Shown one piece after another: positions 11,561 through 22,894 of a stretch of DNA of 64,000 nt. The notes under the pieces are model-generated. The model did not search any database, had not been told where the DNA came from, and saw only the letters and a list, made by a program, of their open reading frames with translations. Positions within the stretch are counted from its first letter, which is position 1; each line of letters begins with the position of its first letter. This DNA is from Dentipellis sp. KUC8613 (Eukaryota; Basidiomycota; Agaricomycetes; Russulales; Hericiaceae): the NCBI GenBank assembly GCA_002286715.1, contig NSJX01000002.1:234396-298395 (forward strand), in the 5' to 3' direction. Both the position numbers and the translations under genes were made by a program.

Positions 11561-13094
11561 ATGATGCCGCCTCGTATCTTCATGCTCGGCGCAACCGGGT
11601 ACTTGGGCTCCGAGTTCCTCACCCTTCTGGCACAGGCATTCCCGGGATACCCGGTCGTGGCTCTTCTGCGAGAGCCGACACCCCAGCGAATCGCCGCTCT
11701 TTCTGCTATTCACCCTAATGTTACCACCGTTGAGGGCTCACTTGACAGTGCCGACGTAATCCAACGTCAGGCAGCTGAAGCAGACATTGTCATCAACGCG
11801 GCGAGCTCAGATCATTCGCCAAGCGTGAAAGGTGCGTTCATGTATCTGCTGCTATGCGAGAGACGCCCTGAGGTCCGGCTTCAGCTATCCTGCAAGGGTT
11901 AGAGAAGAACTCGTTGGCCAGACCTGGCCAACCTCCGCTGTATATCCATGTCTCGGGATGCGGTATTGTTAGCGACGATGCACGCGGTGAGCCTGTGGAC
12001 CACGTCCAAGAATGGTCTGATATCGGTCTCGACCTCAATCAGTACGTCTCCGCCCTTGCCATATTGACAATCAGCTGCTGACGATCTCGGCATAGGTGCC
12101 CTCCAACCAACATGCATCTCGAATCCGACATCCCTGTGAGCCCCACACCCGCCTGCACCCAGCCTTGGCTTCGACAGCTGATCGCCATTTCCATATGCAG
12201 ATTACGACGGCGGGCACTCGCACGGACGTGCCAATCCGCACGATCATCCTCTACCCCGGTCAGGTGCGCAGCCTCCTTCTTCCAAGAGTTCTATTCGCGC
12301 CCCAAAAAAATTGATAACTGCCTCCCCTTCATTCAACCTTCGCGAACCTGACGCGCGGGAGCAGATCTACGGCGTGGGAGAAGGTGTGTCGATCGCGCGC
12401 GCGTGCAGACGTCTGCGTTCCTCTGCTGACAGTCGCCGCAGGCATACAGAAGACCACGCTCTGGCTCCGCATCTTCCTCGATATGACCAAGAAAGTCGGG
12501 CATGCCGGCACTTGGGGCCCAGGCGCCAATTCCATGAATAACATCCATGTGCGCGATGCGGCAGAGGGCATGCTTGTGGTGCTCAAGGCTGCTCTAGAGG
12601 GAAAGGCCGATGAAGGCGCGGAGGGACATTGTATGCGCGACGTCATTTTCTTGTCAGAGTCGGCATGCTGAGCCTAAGGGGATACAGACTTCTTGACCAC
12701 CATGGAGCGGAAAGTGAGCTATCGCGAATGGACTCAAGTCTTGGGAGACGTACGTTCCTCTTCGTCACCTTCCACGTCTTTGAATAGTCGACTGAACATG
12801 TGGTCACAGATTCTCTACGCGAAAGGTATCATTAAGGAGGCAGGGTCCCGCCCGATGCCCTCAGAAGTAGTCGAGCCTCTTGGACATTGTGCGTAACATT
12901 TCTCCACAATATCAGCTTACGACAGTCTCATACAATGTCTTTCATCAGATGGCTGGTCGCTACTGGGCGGTAACCAGTTCACTAAGCCAGAGAGACTCGC
13001 GCGCCTGGGCTGGGTGCCCAAGCACAGCGCCGAACTGTCCTTGCTCGACAGTTTCCCCGCAGCCATCGACGTCGCCCTGCAAGAGGGATCCTGA
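11561..13094 (+). CDS. NAD(P)-binding epimerase/NmrA-like Rossmann protein
   Basis: This is an extended short-chain dehydrogenase/epimerase-like protein. The Rossmann motif is at the N-terminus (IFMLGATGYLGSEFL, GxxGxxG), followed by VVALLREPTPQRIAAL and DIVINAASSDHSPSVK. IRTIILYPGQIYGVGEG is the substrate-side block seen in NmrA/epimerase relatives, with Tyr in YGVGEG, and NNIHVRDAAEGMLVVL matches the family HVDDLA-type motif. Nine exons: 11561-11831, 11897-12041, 12096-12135, 12201-12263, 12365-12383, 12442-12630, 12688-12749, 12810-12888 and 12949-13094. All phases agree, and one exon is only 19 bp. The C-terminus (FTKPERLARLGWVPKHSAEL) is also typical. The substrate is unknown. The canonical YxxxK catalytic pair is not obvious, so a sensor role like NmrA remains possible. 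Confidence 0.85.
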
Positions 13095-13360
13095 TCACAC
13101 CATCGCAGTTCTTTCAGTCTCTAAGAGCTCAAAGGCATATTGAATAGTCAACTGTTTTGTAGGATAACATCGTACAATGCTAAGCAGAGACATAACAAAT
13201 TCGACAAGTACTCTATTCGTACAAACAATCTAGCAGGAAACAGGTACAGGACAGATTACAACATACATTGAAGGCGATATCAATTCTTTCGCAGACAGTC
13301 TGAAATCAGTTCTTCCGTTCAAGAGACGGCCACGCAGACCAGCTCTAAATGGTCACCAAT

Positions 13361-15069
13361 TCACGCATCAGCAAACGAAGAACTGGGAAATATCACAGCG
13401 TGACGCACCTGACGCTTGCCCAGCGCCGCATCGCCCGCAATACCGGCATCCACATCCTGACCGTTCGGCTTGGTGGAGACGCTCTGGCGCCGCGTGTTGA
13501 GCAACCTACTCCCCACCAGAGTCGACGAAGAGTCGTTCGCGGGCTGATACGGGTACCACGGTTTCTCCTCCTCTTTGATGCTGGCGAGCGCAGGGGGCGC
13601 TGCAACGCGCGGAGACGGGGGAGGGGCGGAGACTTGGGGGGCAGGAGCCTGAACTTGGGCTTGCGCGGCCGTAGGCGGCGTGATGACACGCTGCTGCTGC
13701 CCGGAGCCTGCGGCCTGCGCAGGAGCAGTCATAGTGGGCGCGAGAGCAGCCTCGGCTACGGGCCCGTTCTGCGACTGCGTGAGCTGGTAGTTGCCAAATT
13801 GGACAGGCGACATCGTGTCCCAGACCATACGCTCGTTGTAGGGGACCTGCGGGGGCAGGCAAAGCGGGCCGCGGATCCCCGCCATCCACTCCTCGTTCGA
13901 CATGAGATTGAGGGGGGGAGGGCGGCGAATGGCGCGCTTCTCGGGCTGAGAGCTGGCGCCCTCCGGCTGCGGGTAATGCTGGGCCATGTCGGACACGAGC
14001 TGCTGGCCCGGCGTGTCCTGGGGCTGGTTCGAGAGGGGCTGTTGAGGGAAATTCGCGGGATGGAGCAGTCCAGGTGCGAATGAACCTTGGTCTACGTCGG
14101 TCTCTGGCAGGCGCTCGGGGTGCTTGTAGCGGCAGTTGTCGCCGTCTTTGCAGAAAGGCCATGCGAGGCACGGGGTGTACTTGATGTCTGCGAGAGTGTC
14201 AGTGGGTGTAACCAAAGACGAGACATGGATACTCACAAGGCTCCGCATCACGGGGATGGATGTAGGGGCAATCCTGGACGCGGCAAAGCCCCTGTACGAA
14301 CGCCCAGCAATGGGTCGTCTTCTTGAAGATGATCCCCGTCGGCGTGCGCTGCCACCCAGTATAAGGCCTCCACATCAGCTTCTTGTCATGAATACTGTGC
14401 GAATTCAAACATGAGCCTCAAACACGACGGCGAAAGACAAAGAACGCACTAGTTGCAATCGTCCCCAAGAGGACAGAACTGCCCATTACTCTGACTATAG
14501 TGCTTGCACGGAGCAGTCCTATACGAGAAGTGCCGGTAGCCCGGGATCGCCGGCTGCTTCGCCATCATCGCCTGGTACGACGCCCACGACGTGCGCGAGG
14601 GGTCCGCGCCATTCGCCTGCTGCAGCGCAGCATGGTTGCCCGCGTACCACGGCTTCGGATGGAACCCCTGGGCGCCACCACTGCTTGGCGCCGCGGGAGG
14701 CTGGAACGGCATCATCCTCGGGGGCACGAAGGAGCCGTACGGGCCGCCAAAGGGCCCAACGGGGTACGGGTAGTAGTTCGGCGCGGGCGAGCCTGAAGGA
14801 GCCGGTGTCTCGCTGGCGGACGCGATGTTGCGAAGCGTGAAGTCGACGACGCGCTGCCGCTGGGACGCGTCCAGCTGGTTGAGGCACGCTTCGATCTCGA
14901 GCGCGACGCGGACGTCGGCGGTGGGGGCATGAGGAGGCGGCACTCCGGGGGCGGCGCCGAGCGCGTTGGACATTGTGAAAGGGATTTGGTTGGCGGGCGG
15001 CACGAGCCCAAGCGGGCGCGCGGGTTGTTCGACACCCTCGGGGATCGCGGCTGGGTGATAGTTCGACAT
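13361..15069 (-). CDS. Triple CCCH zinc-finger protein, paralogue 2
   Basis: This is a CCCH zinc-finger protein related to the gene at 6487-7982. Three exons (minus strand: 15069-14450, 14394-14237, 14187-13361) give 534 residues in phase. Finger 1 is CKHYSQSNGQFCPLGDDCNY-IH, split by the first intron. Finger 2 is CWAFVQGLCRVQDCPYIH. Finger 3 is CLAWPFCKDGDNCRYKH. Before the fingers there is a helical region (VALEIEACLNQLDASQRQRV) and a Pro/Gly/Tyr-rich segment. After them comes a Pro/Gln/Ala-rich tail. The intron between fingers 2 and 3 is in the same phase and place as in paralogue 1. The frame is open without a stop for about 165 codons above the chosen ATG, to 15564, so a longer N-terminus cannot be excluded. 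The chosen start, MSNYHPAAIPEGVEQ, fits the domain layout better. Confidence 0.83.
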
Positions 15070-16278
15070 GGCGTTGGATTGAGAAGACAGTTGTGGGGGA
15101 CAATCGGGGGTTTGGCGGCTTAGGAAGAATTTGGAGACTGGGAGGAAAGATATAAGGTTATGCACAAAAGGTGTCAACGACAACTGAAACATACAGTCTG
15201 TGTTGGATTGCGGCAGCATGGTTTCACTTGGATGATCAAAGCGTAGTCGCTGGGATGCGGTGGCAAAGAGATCCTTTGTGCAAAGCGGCGTGGAACGATG
15301 GAAAAGTAGATGGAAGAGCCACTGAGTAGACGATGGCTCGATGAAGTGGATGCAGACCGTGGAAGAGAACAGAAATGCGTGCTGGATATCGGCGTCCAGG
15401 ACGAGGACTTTATACTGTTGAGAGTGCAGTTCAACAGCAGTTGTGGCCGACGCGAATGAATTGTGGCCCAGTGTTCCATATTGTCCTTCAACACGTGCAA
15501 GACACGCGATAGCATTGTGGACGGGGGAACAAAGGAAAACGCTTGTTGATAGTGGGCGGGGCACGTAGTTCTGAGGGACGGAGGTCTGACAAAGCGCCGA
15601 AGCCCATTGTACCAGGCGTCAAAGTCACCCTCAGAACCGCGGCCGCGATCAAGGGGGAGAATGGATGACGGTGCCAGTGCTGCGGATCGTAGATCGTGGG
15701 GTATGCCATTGTTGATGTGGACGAAAATGTGGACAAGGATGCGCGTCGTATTGTGGCCCAAGGCGTAATGAAATTGTGATGGGTTGAAGAAGTGCCAGAC
15801 CGCCTTGTGAAGCCGAGCACAGCAGGATTTCGACGATGACTAGGGAGGGAATGGGGGCGAAGGGGAAAATCCGTATTAGCTGGGCTCCCAAAGCTATAAG
15901 ACATAGCGACATGCGATGTCCGCGAGGGAGCACACGCTGCCGAACGTCAATGCGAGCATGCTGCAACCGCGATGAAAACGATAAGATCTGACGTGGGAAA
16001 CAAACAGCAGATTCGGAGAAGAGCGTCTATGGTTTCACAGTCTGGCCCTAGCTTGAAGAGATTGGCGAACTCACAGCGAGAAAACACATCGATCGATGAG
16101 AGGTACAAGATCTGCATTATATTACATCTTCTCGCCGCCGGCAGTGCACGAAGACCAAGTCAGTACCTTGCAGCTACGAACCCGCAGAGATATCACAGAA
16201 CCCACCTAAGGATACAAGGGTTCGGTTGCAGATCAACGGAAAGGCGACTGATACATCTTCAGACCCACGGGCTACCGT
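15070..16278. other. Intergenic region with long open frame upstream of the CCCH gene
   Basis: The region separates the MDP-1 stop from the CCCH start. The left half stays open in the CCCH frame and is pyrimidine-rich on the minus strand, like a long 5' leader with upstream ATGs. No recognised gene lies in the right half. Confidence 0.4.
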
Positions 16279-17278
16279 TCAGATACCTTTGACGTCATCA
16301 CCAGCTGCGTCTTCTACAACTTCGACAACATGTCTTCTTCTCCATTCATTCAAGCCGCCTTCGAACGTCCTGTCGTCTAGCGCTGTCCGGATCAGAGTGA
16401 ATGTGACGCCTGGATAATATTCGATGAGCGAGGGTAGCGATCGCAAAGGGGAACCCTCATACCGAGCTCTTCGACCTCCTTATTCCGGTGCTCGTCATCG
16501 AAGAACAACTGCAACTTATGAGTGAGAACACATCAAACACTACACTCTGAACACGCGCACCATTTCGTTATATGGGATACCCGTTTTCTTGTGCAACTGC
16601 TTGAAATGCTTCAGTTTCGACCCTGACAGACAATATGAGCCTTCCTCTCGTAACTACCAGTTCTACTAGAGAGTGACACATACCTGGGTAGATCTCCATC
16701 TGATCGAAGAACTCAATGGCCTTCATAGGCTTCGAGTGTTTGTCGCCCGCCTTTGGCGGGACAAGCAGTAACGAAAGCGTCTGCCGAGCTCTGCAGAAAT
16801 CCCCTTTAATTTATGTGGTGCATAGCAATCAGAGTCGATACGCACAAGTCAGGCGCAGACGTGCGCGAACACGCTGCGATGATGACGCCCGATCCCCGCA
16901 AACGATGTAGGATCTCGGCGACATCGTGATAGAACTCGATCTTGTGGTTATGCCTGCATACCAGCAATCCCGGTATCAGACAAGGACATGTTCAGTACGG
17001 TCTGATGCTCCGAAACCGTAGATAAAAGTCAGCTGGACGAACCTATCACGCACTTCGTTGATAGTGTTCCCGTGTCGTTTCAGCGGGGCTGCGTCTCTCT
17101 TCAGCTTGAGACCCTAGCCAAAGGACCGGGGAAGTGCGCACGAGTGACATGTGTATCTATCCATAGATCCCAAAGAGTGTAGCTTCACTTGTCGGGTTAC
17201 GGTTAGTGATCGTTATCTCAAGTGGTAGATGGCTTACTCGAGGTCGAAAGCGACGAGCTTGGGGAGTCGGCTTGTCAT
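16279..17278 (-). CDS. Magnesium-dependent phosphatase MDP-1 (HAD superfamily)
   Basis: This is a HAD-superfamily phosphatase of the MDP-1 type, which acts on small phosphorylated substrates and possibly on glycation-repair or phosphotyrosine targets. The start is MTSRLPKLVAFDL. HAD motif I, FDLDYTLWDLWIDTH, is assembled across the first intron and has both catalytic Asp residues. Motif II is IIAACSRTSAPD. The motif III Lys region is SKLKHFKQLHKKTGIPYNEM, and motif IV is FFDDEHRN. These and the linking segment HNHKIEFYHDVAEILHRL match the family in order. The exons are small and splice in phase apart from one spot: the join after WIDTH needs either a 35-bp intron (unusually short) or another donor, so the local sequence before GLKLKRDAAPLKRHG is uncertain. 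The stop is TGA at 16279-16281. The C-terminal tail beyond motif IV is acidic. Confidence 0.85.
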
Positions 17279-18252
17279 TGCGAGCTATACGATAACAAGC
17301 GAATCACAAGTTTGCAGTGCTCGTAGTCTTATACAATGAGAAGAGGGGTCAGAAGTTCCGGGTCGAGCGTTGGTGAAGCCTACACGACAGCCGGATAAGC
17401 GCCCAAACTCGACGGAGGCAAATGTTGGGCGCTAACCACTGCGCTCCTAGGATCGTTCCTAGTGTCCACTCGAGAGACTCAATACAACACCATGCAGCCA
17501 TCTGCCTCATGCAAGATTGGATTAACACCTGAGGATCACCACACGTTTTATTGCACAGAACGTAAGATACGGTGCGGGAGATGTAAAGGTATAGTTTACG
17601 GTCGTGTCGTGGTTGTGGTCGTACGTCAAGCTTCAAGTGCAAGCAAGCAAGAGGAACGATCAATCAATGCTAATACTAGGAGTACCAAAATTGAAAGCAA
17701 TAAATATAGAGCAATTGCAAGTTGTGCGAGAACAGCCAACAAGTTTACTTTAGCAGAAATGACGAACGATGAACGATGAACGTAAATAGAAAACCAAGAA
17801 AACGCAGGAGAATTGGTAGAACGTTAATGGGTGCGTTGCCGAACAATAGAACAAATGCGGACAAAACTTGAACGTGTCAAACAAGGAAGCAAAAGCAGAC
17901 TGCAGAGCAGAAGAAACGAGAAAGCAAGATAAGATATTAGGAGGAGGATATTGCAGGACGATAACGCCCACACTCCCATAGCATTAAATATGCGAAAGAA
18001 AGTAGATAGAGCAGGATAGATCATAGCACTTCACAGATACTCAAGAACAAGCATGCAGCAGCTGCAGCAGTAATAATCAAAACATGCAACTGTCGACATC
18101 ACCAGAAAATCAGCACACCATCACGACGTCGACATGACACGAACCAAGACCGACTCACCTCGACAAAGCAAACCAGCACGCGAAGCACACGCTTCACATG
18201 GGCTCGTCAAACAGCACAAGATGACAGCCTCCCAACCATCCACCACCTCACC
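17279..18252. other. Intergenic region between MDP-1 and forkhead genes
   Basis: No gene was recognised. The right half is A-rich on the plus strand (T-rich in the direction of the forkhead gene), as expected for the 3' flank of that minus-strand gene. A tRNA-like A-box match near 17440 was rejected. Confidence 0.4.
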
Positions 18253-21200
18253 TCACTCCCCATCCTCATCCTCACTCGCGCTTTTCTCACTCGTCGCGCG
18301 AGCCTTGCCTTTTCCCTTATCCTTCTTTCCACTGCTCCCAGGCCTCTCAACCTGCTCCGCCTCCGCCTGCTCCCTCGCCCTCAAATCCTCCGGCCTCATC
18401 GCCACCAACAACCCACCCTCACCCGCATGCGCATACACCATGCCCGGCGGGGGCGGCGGCCTCACAAACCTCGCGCGCGCGCGCGGCTCCTCCGGCTCCG
18501 CCTCGCGCCTCGCCTCCGGGCCCGCCATAATCGCGCGTCCAAGGCCGCCCACACCCAGCCCGACCGCCGGCAACGAGCTCTGCCCAAACGCCGCCGCGGG
18601 CCGCGGCTGCGGGGGCGGCGACATCGAGTCGGGCACGCGCATGGGCGGGAGCGTGATCGCCGGCGCGGGCCGGCGGCGCGTCGACCGGCCGATGTCGGGC
18701 AGGTTGTACGGCGGCTCGCCGAAGGCGCGCCCGCGCGGCCTGCTCGACTGGGACTGGGACTGGGACTGGGACTGGGACTGGGATTCGCTGCGCGAGAGCG
18801 GAGGCGGGGATTTGAGCTTGGGCAGCCAGACTTGCTGCGGCGTCTGCTTGGGCCGCCCTGTGTGTGCGGGCCCGAAGCCGGAGGGGAGGAACGCGGCGTT
18901 GACGTTCGTGTTCGTGTCGGTGCTCCCGCTGCCGCTTGCGCCGGCGGACCCAGCGCTCGTGCTGGCGCTGGCGCTCGCACTGGTGCTTGCGCTTGCATTT
19001 GCATTTGCATTTGCGCTGGAGCTAGTGCTTGCTTGGGGCGGGTACGGGGCGTGCCGCTGGGCCTGTCGCGAGCTGCGCGTGCGCATGCCTGGGCGACGCG
19101 CGCCGACGTCGTGGCCGGCGGGCTCGCCTTCACGTTCACGTTCGCGTTCACGTTCACGCTCGCGGTCGCGGCCAGGGCTTTCGACGAGGTACACGTTGGG
19201 CGACATGCCGACGCCCGCGGGGGGCTGGATCTCCGGCATATGGACGGGCGCGGAGAGGTGCTGCGGCTCGTCCTCGTACAGCTCGTCCTCCTCGTCGTCG
19301 ATGTCCATGGAGTCCTCTCTGCCGGCCGCGGGCCCGCTCCGGCCGCTCAGGCGCGACTGCGTCTGCAGGTCGCCTGGGACCTTGTAGCTGGCTGCAGCTG
19401 CAGCTGCGGCTGCCAGTTCGCGCTTGCCCGGCTTTTTGTTGCGCTTGCGCTCGCGCTTGTTGCCTTCGCCCTGCGTGAGGTCGATCATCCAGTAGCTGCC
19501 CTTGCCGGGCTCGGTGATGGGGCGCTGTACGCGCTGGAAGCATTTTCGGAGGGATAGATTGTGTCGGATGGAGTTCTGCAACAATTGAATAGATATTGGT
19601 TCATGAATAAAGCGAAACGTGAAAAGAAACGGGGTGATGGTGACACACCTTCCACGCAGCCTCCTCGCTCCTCTGCCTGTACCACTCGAAGCGCTCCTCG
19701 AGCGCAGCATAGATCTCCTGCAGCGTCAGCCTGCCCATCGGGCTCCCGAAGATCGCGAACTTGATCAGCGTCGGCAGCGCGTAGTTCGGCTTCCTGCCCG
19801 GCGGCGGGTCGCGCAGCAGGTGCAGGCCGACCTTCCCGGGCAGGTTCGGGTCGACGTTCGCGATCGAGCGCAGGTACACGTTCGGGTCGGGGAAGTTGCC
19901 CGCCTCGTCCGGCAGATAGGGCGGGTCGTCGTCGTCGCGCGTGGCGGGCGCGCGCCGTTGGCGGGGGGCGGCGCGGGCGGGCGCAGGTGCTGGCGCGGGG
20001 ACGGGCGCAGGTGCTGGTGCTGGTGCCGGCGCTGGCACAGGAGCCGGTGCTGGTACGGGAACCGGCGGAGGCGCTGGCGCTGGCACTGGGGCAGGCACTG
20101 GGGCCGGCGCGGGCGAGGCAGAGGGAGAAGGATCGAATAAGGGCTCGGGTCCAGGCTCATGCCTGAAGCGGAGATCTTCATACTCTGGGCTGTAGTCGCG
20201 CTCAGGCGTATACTCGGGCTCGGGCGTGTACCTGCGCTCGGGCCTACGAGGAGGCGGGGGCGAAGGTGAGGGCACGCGGACGGGGCGCGGACGCGCAGGG
20301 GGAGGAGCAAGGGAGATTGCAGGGTGGGGCGCCCGGGGCGCGAGGGGCGGCAGTGTGAGGGAGAGCGAAGGGTGGGACGCGCGAGGTGGGACATGATACA
20401 ATGTGTGCAATGAACCAGAAGCGGACGCGCGGGGCGATGGCGGACGAGGAAGTGGAGGGAGGAGTGGGAGGGTGGGGGAGACTGGGCGCAGGCGCGGGAT
20501 GGGAGGAGGGCTCTCGCTACGGGACATGCTCGAGCTCGAGGACCAGTCTTCTTCATACTCTAGCGAGCGACGGTCGTATTCGATTTGACGTCCTTTTCCT
20601 TTGCTCTGGCTCCCAGATGGTCTGCCATGGTCGAGCGGCGAGTAGTTGCGTCTTCGCGAATGATAATAGTCCTCCTCTCTGCTCCTTCGGCGGCGATCCA
20701 GGTGTTCGAGGCCGATCCTGCTTCGCTCGTGTTCATAAGGCTGGTATCGTTGGGGGTTGTAGGAAAACGTGGAGGGGACATGCGGCTGTGGCGCAGGTGG
20801 ATTGGGGGCGGACAAGGGCGGGAGGCCGGGTGTCGAGGACCTGGTCGATACGGAATGCGGTGGCGACGCCGAGGGCAGCGAGGGGACGTGGGGAGAGGGT
20901 CGAACGCGTCCGGAGATGAGGCTCTGGATCGATATGTGGCCGTGTTGAGATCTGTCGTAAGGCTGATATGTTGGGAACGGGCGTGGTGGTGACCGTCGGG
21001 GCATCGAGCCCTCCCTCGCTCCTCGCGTCTCCTGCCCTCGTCCATGCACCATCGTGTCCTCCCCATCCATCGAATCGTCGCTGTCGTCTTCAGAGTCGTC
21101 GCTGGCGGGGCTCGAACTGTACTGGCGCGCATGCTGATAATGGGGCTGCTGGACAATGGTTGAGGGCCTCAGAAGGCGCAGATGGGACATGGTGGGGGTG

Positions 21201-21648
21201 GATATACCTGATGAGCACCGATCTGAGCTGCAAATGCCTCTGTGGAACCCCGACTGCCATGCGACGCGCTCGCGGCACGCGGATCAGCTGGATGAACGCG
21301 TTGATGGGCAGGCAGGAGGGGTGGCCTGGTGCCGGTGGCGGGATTGAAGGGCGCGTCGTCGTCTTCATCGTCCGAGTCGTCGAGCATCCGGATGTCGGCA
21401 GGGCGATGTGTGGGAGAGCGCTGGGGGCGGGCATGGGACAGCTGTCCAGAGTGTTGGCTCGGGCTACGGCCAGCTGGCTGCCACGGGGCGCTGCCTACTG
21501 AATCGTCATCAGCGTCCGAGTCGGGCTCGCGAGAGAAGAGTATGGGCGCGTTAGAGAAGGAGAGGTCAAGCGAGGGGAAGGAGGCGGCATCGGGGGCGGG
21601 AAGGGCGGGGCGCAGGCGGAGGGAGGGGGATTCGGGGCAAAGGCGCAT
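18253..21648 (-). CDS. Forkhead transcription factor, large, with long disordered arms
   Basis: This is a forkhead (winged-helix) DNA-binding protein of about 1087 residues. Exons (minus strand): 21648-21208, 21148-19649 and 19575-18253, all joined in phase 0. The DNA-binding domain lies around residues 598-680. It opens with [20 protein letters not shown] and [20 protein letters not shown], then after the intron comes the recognition helix [16 protein letters not shown] and the wing [10 protein letters not shown]. The intron sits directly before the Asn of NSIRHNLS. Both arms are low-complexity: the N-terminal arm has acidic Ser patches, Tyr-Thr-Pro-Glu repeats and a long Pro-Ala-Val run. 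The C-terminal arm has polyalanine, Arg-Glu, Asn-Ala/Ser-Ala and Ser-Gln runs, and a lysine-rich end ([15 protein letters not shown]). If the first intron is not used, translation could begin at ATG 21190 with a good CACCATG context, giving a shorter protein. Confidence 0.9.
18745..18783. repeat. Hexanucleotide repeat coding for alternating Ser-Gln
   Basis: About six copies of GGGACT (plus strand) in the last forkhead exon encode alternating Ser and Gln on the minus strand. Confidence 0.85.
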
Positions 21649-22894
21649 CTTCGAATGGCAATGGAGCACCGAGAAAGAAATCATGGACCCACAACCCATC
21701 GACTTGGCGCTGTCCCCTGGGAATCTTTTACTTTTTCCTCGCCAGCTCAGGCGGAGGGGTGGACCCACAATGACAAACTGTCCACAACGACGCGTAGCGC
21801 TCACCGTACGAGACCGCCGCCGCCTGCCTTCTTATCATTCCAAACGGCATACTGTTCCACTGTCTTTCTCTCTTTCGTCAGCCCTCGCTTTGTCTGCCCT
21901 ACGGATCAGATGCTCACCTTCAGGGGAGCCACAGGGCGCGTAGCTCGGGTGTTTCCCGCTCGGGGATCTTGTCGTCTTTCCCTGACAACAAAGCAAGCTG
22001 TCTCGGGTACTCCCAGCTTTGCACCTTGATGTCGTTTGGTAAGAGGAGCACAAAGCAGCGGGGCGCATTTGAAGGATGCGCATGTGCCGTGCGGAGTACA
22101 CGTTGTGCCTCTCCATCTGTCGGCGAGGCAGCCTCGGTGCGCATCGCAACCGGACCCACAAAGGCGGGAATCGCTGTAAAACGGACCTCCCTGGAGAAAT
22201 GGCCGGCTTTCATTGTCCTGGGGGGCACCTACCGCTGTTGTGCTCGTTCAAACTTGCAAAGCGAGGCCCGGCGCGTCCCGATTTGGTAACTCAGTAGGTT
22301 CGCACTCGCATTCCAAGCTCCTTTCCGCGCCTCCTCGCCTTTCCTGCAGCTTATTTCTCTCAAAAGTCCATTCTCCTGCTCCCTTTCCTCGTCTTTCAGC
22401 TCTAGATGCTCCCCCTGATTGCTCCATGCGGCCCCGTCGTCCCTCGGGAGTCTGCGGGGGCGCCCGACAGGCAAACAAAGGAATCGAGGATCAAGATCTC
22501 TCTGGACAAAGCAACGTCGGCCCTTTCCGTGGTCCCGCCCTCGTGGTATCCTCACGCCACACGCGCACGGTCCTCCCGCCGTCTCTCCAGCCCAAACAAT
22601 CCAACATTTCTCGTTCCTCATCGTCCGGAGCTGTCGGCATAGCCCCCTGTGTTACCTGTCACCCGCCGCCTTCACCCGTGCCGCTTTCCCCTCCTATGTA
22701 CCGCATCTCATCCCGCGAGGCAACCGCCGACTAGCCTCCAACGCTACTTTGTCCGTCGACAAGCAAATTTGCTCCTTACGGCCCACCGCACCCGGCCGTC
22801 GTTGGCACAAACATCGCGGCCGCCGATCTACGCATCGTGTGGGCGCCTTCCCCATCCGACAACGCACGCCACAAAAGGTCCATCACTAGCTAGA

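Noticed and set aside
17430..17460. tRNA-like A-box match on the minus strand (AGCGCAGTGGTTAGCGC)
   Set aside because: No matching anticodon stem, T-arm or acceptor pairing could be built at tRNA spacing, and the nearest B-box-like match is too close. It is likely chance or an old tRNA-derived fragment.
18427..19557. Long plus-strand open frames over the forkhead gene
   Set aside because: They are antisense shadows of GC-rich sequence. The minus frame holds the forkhead domain.
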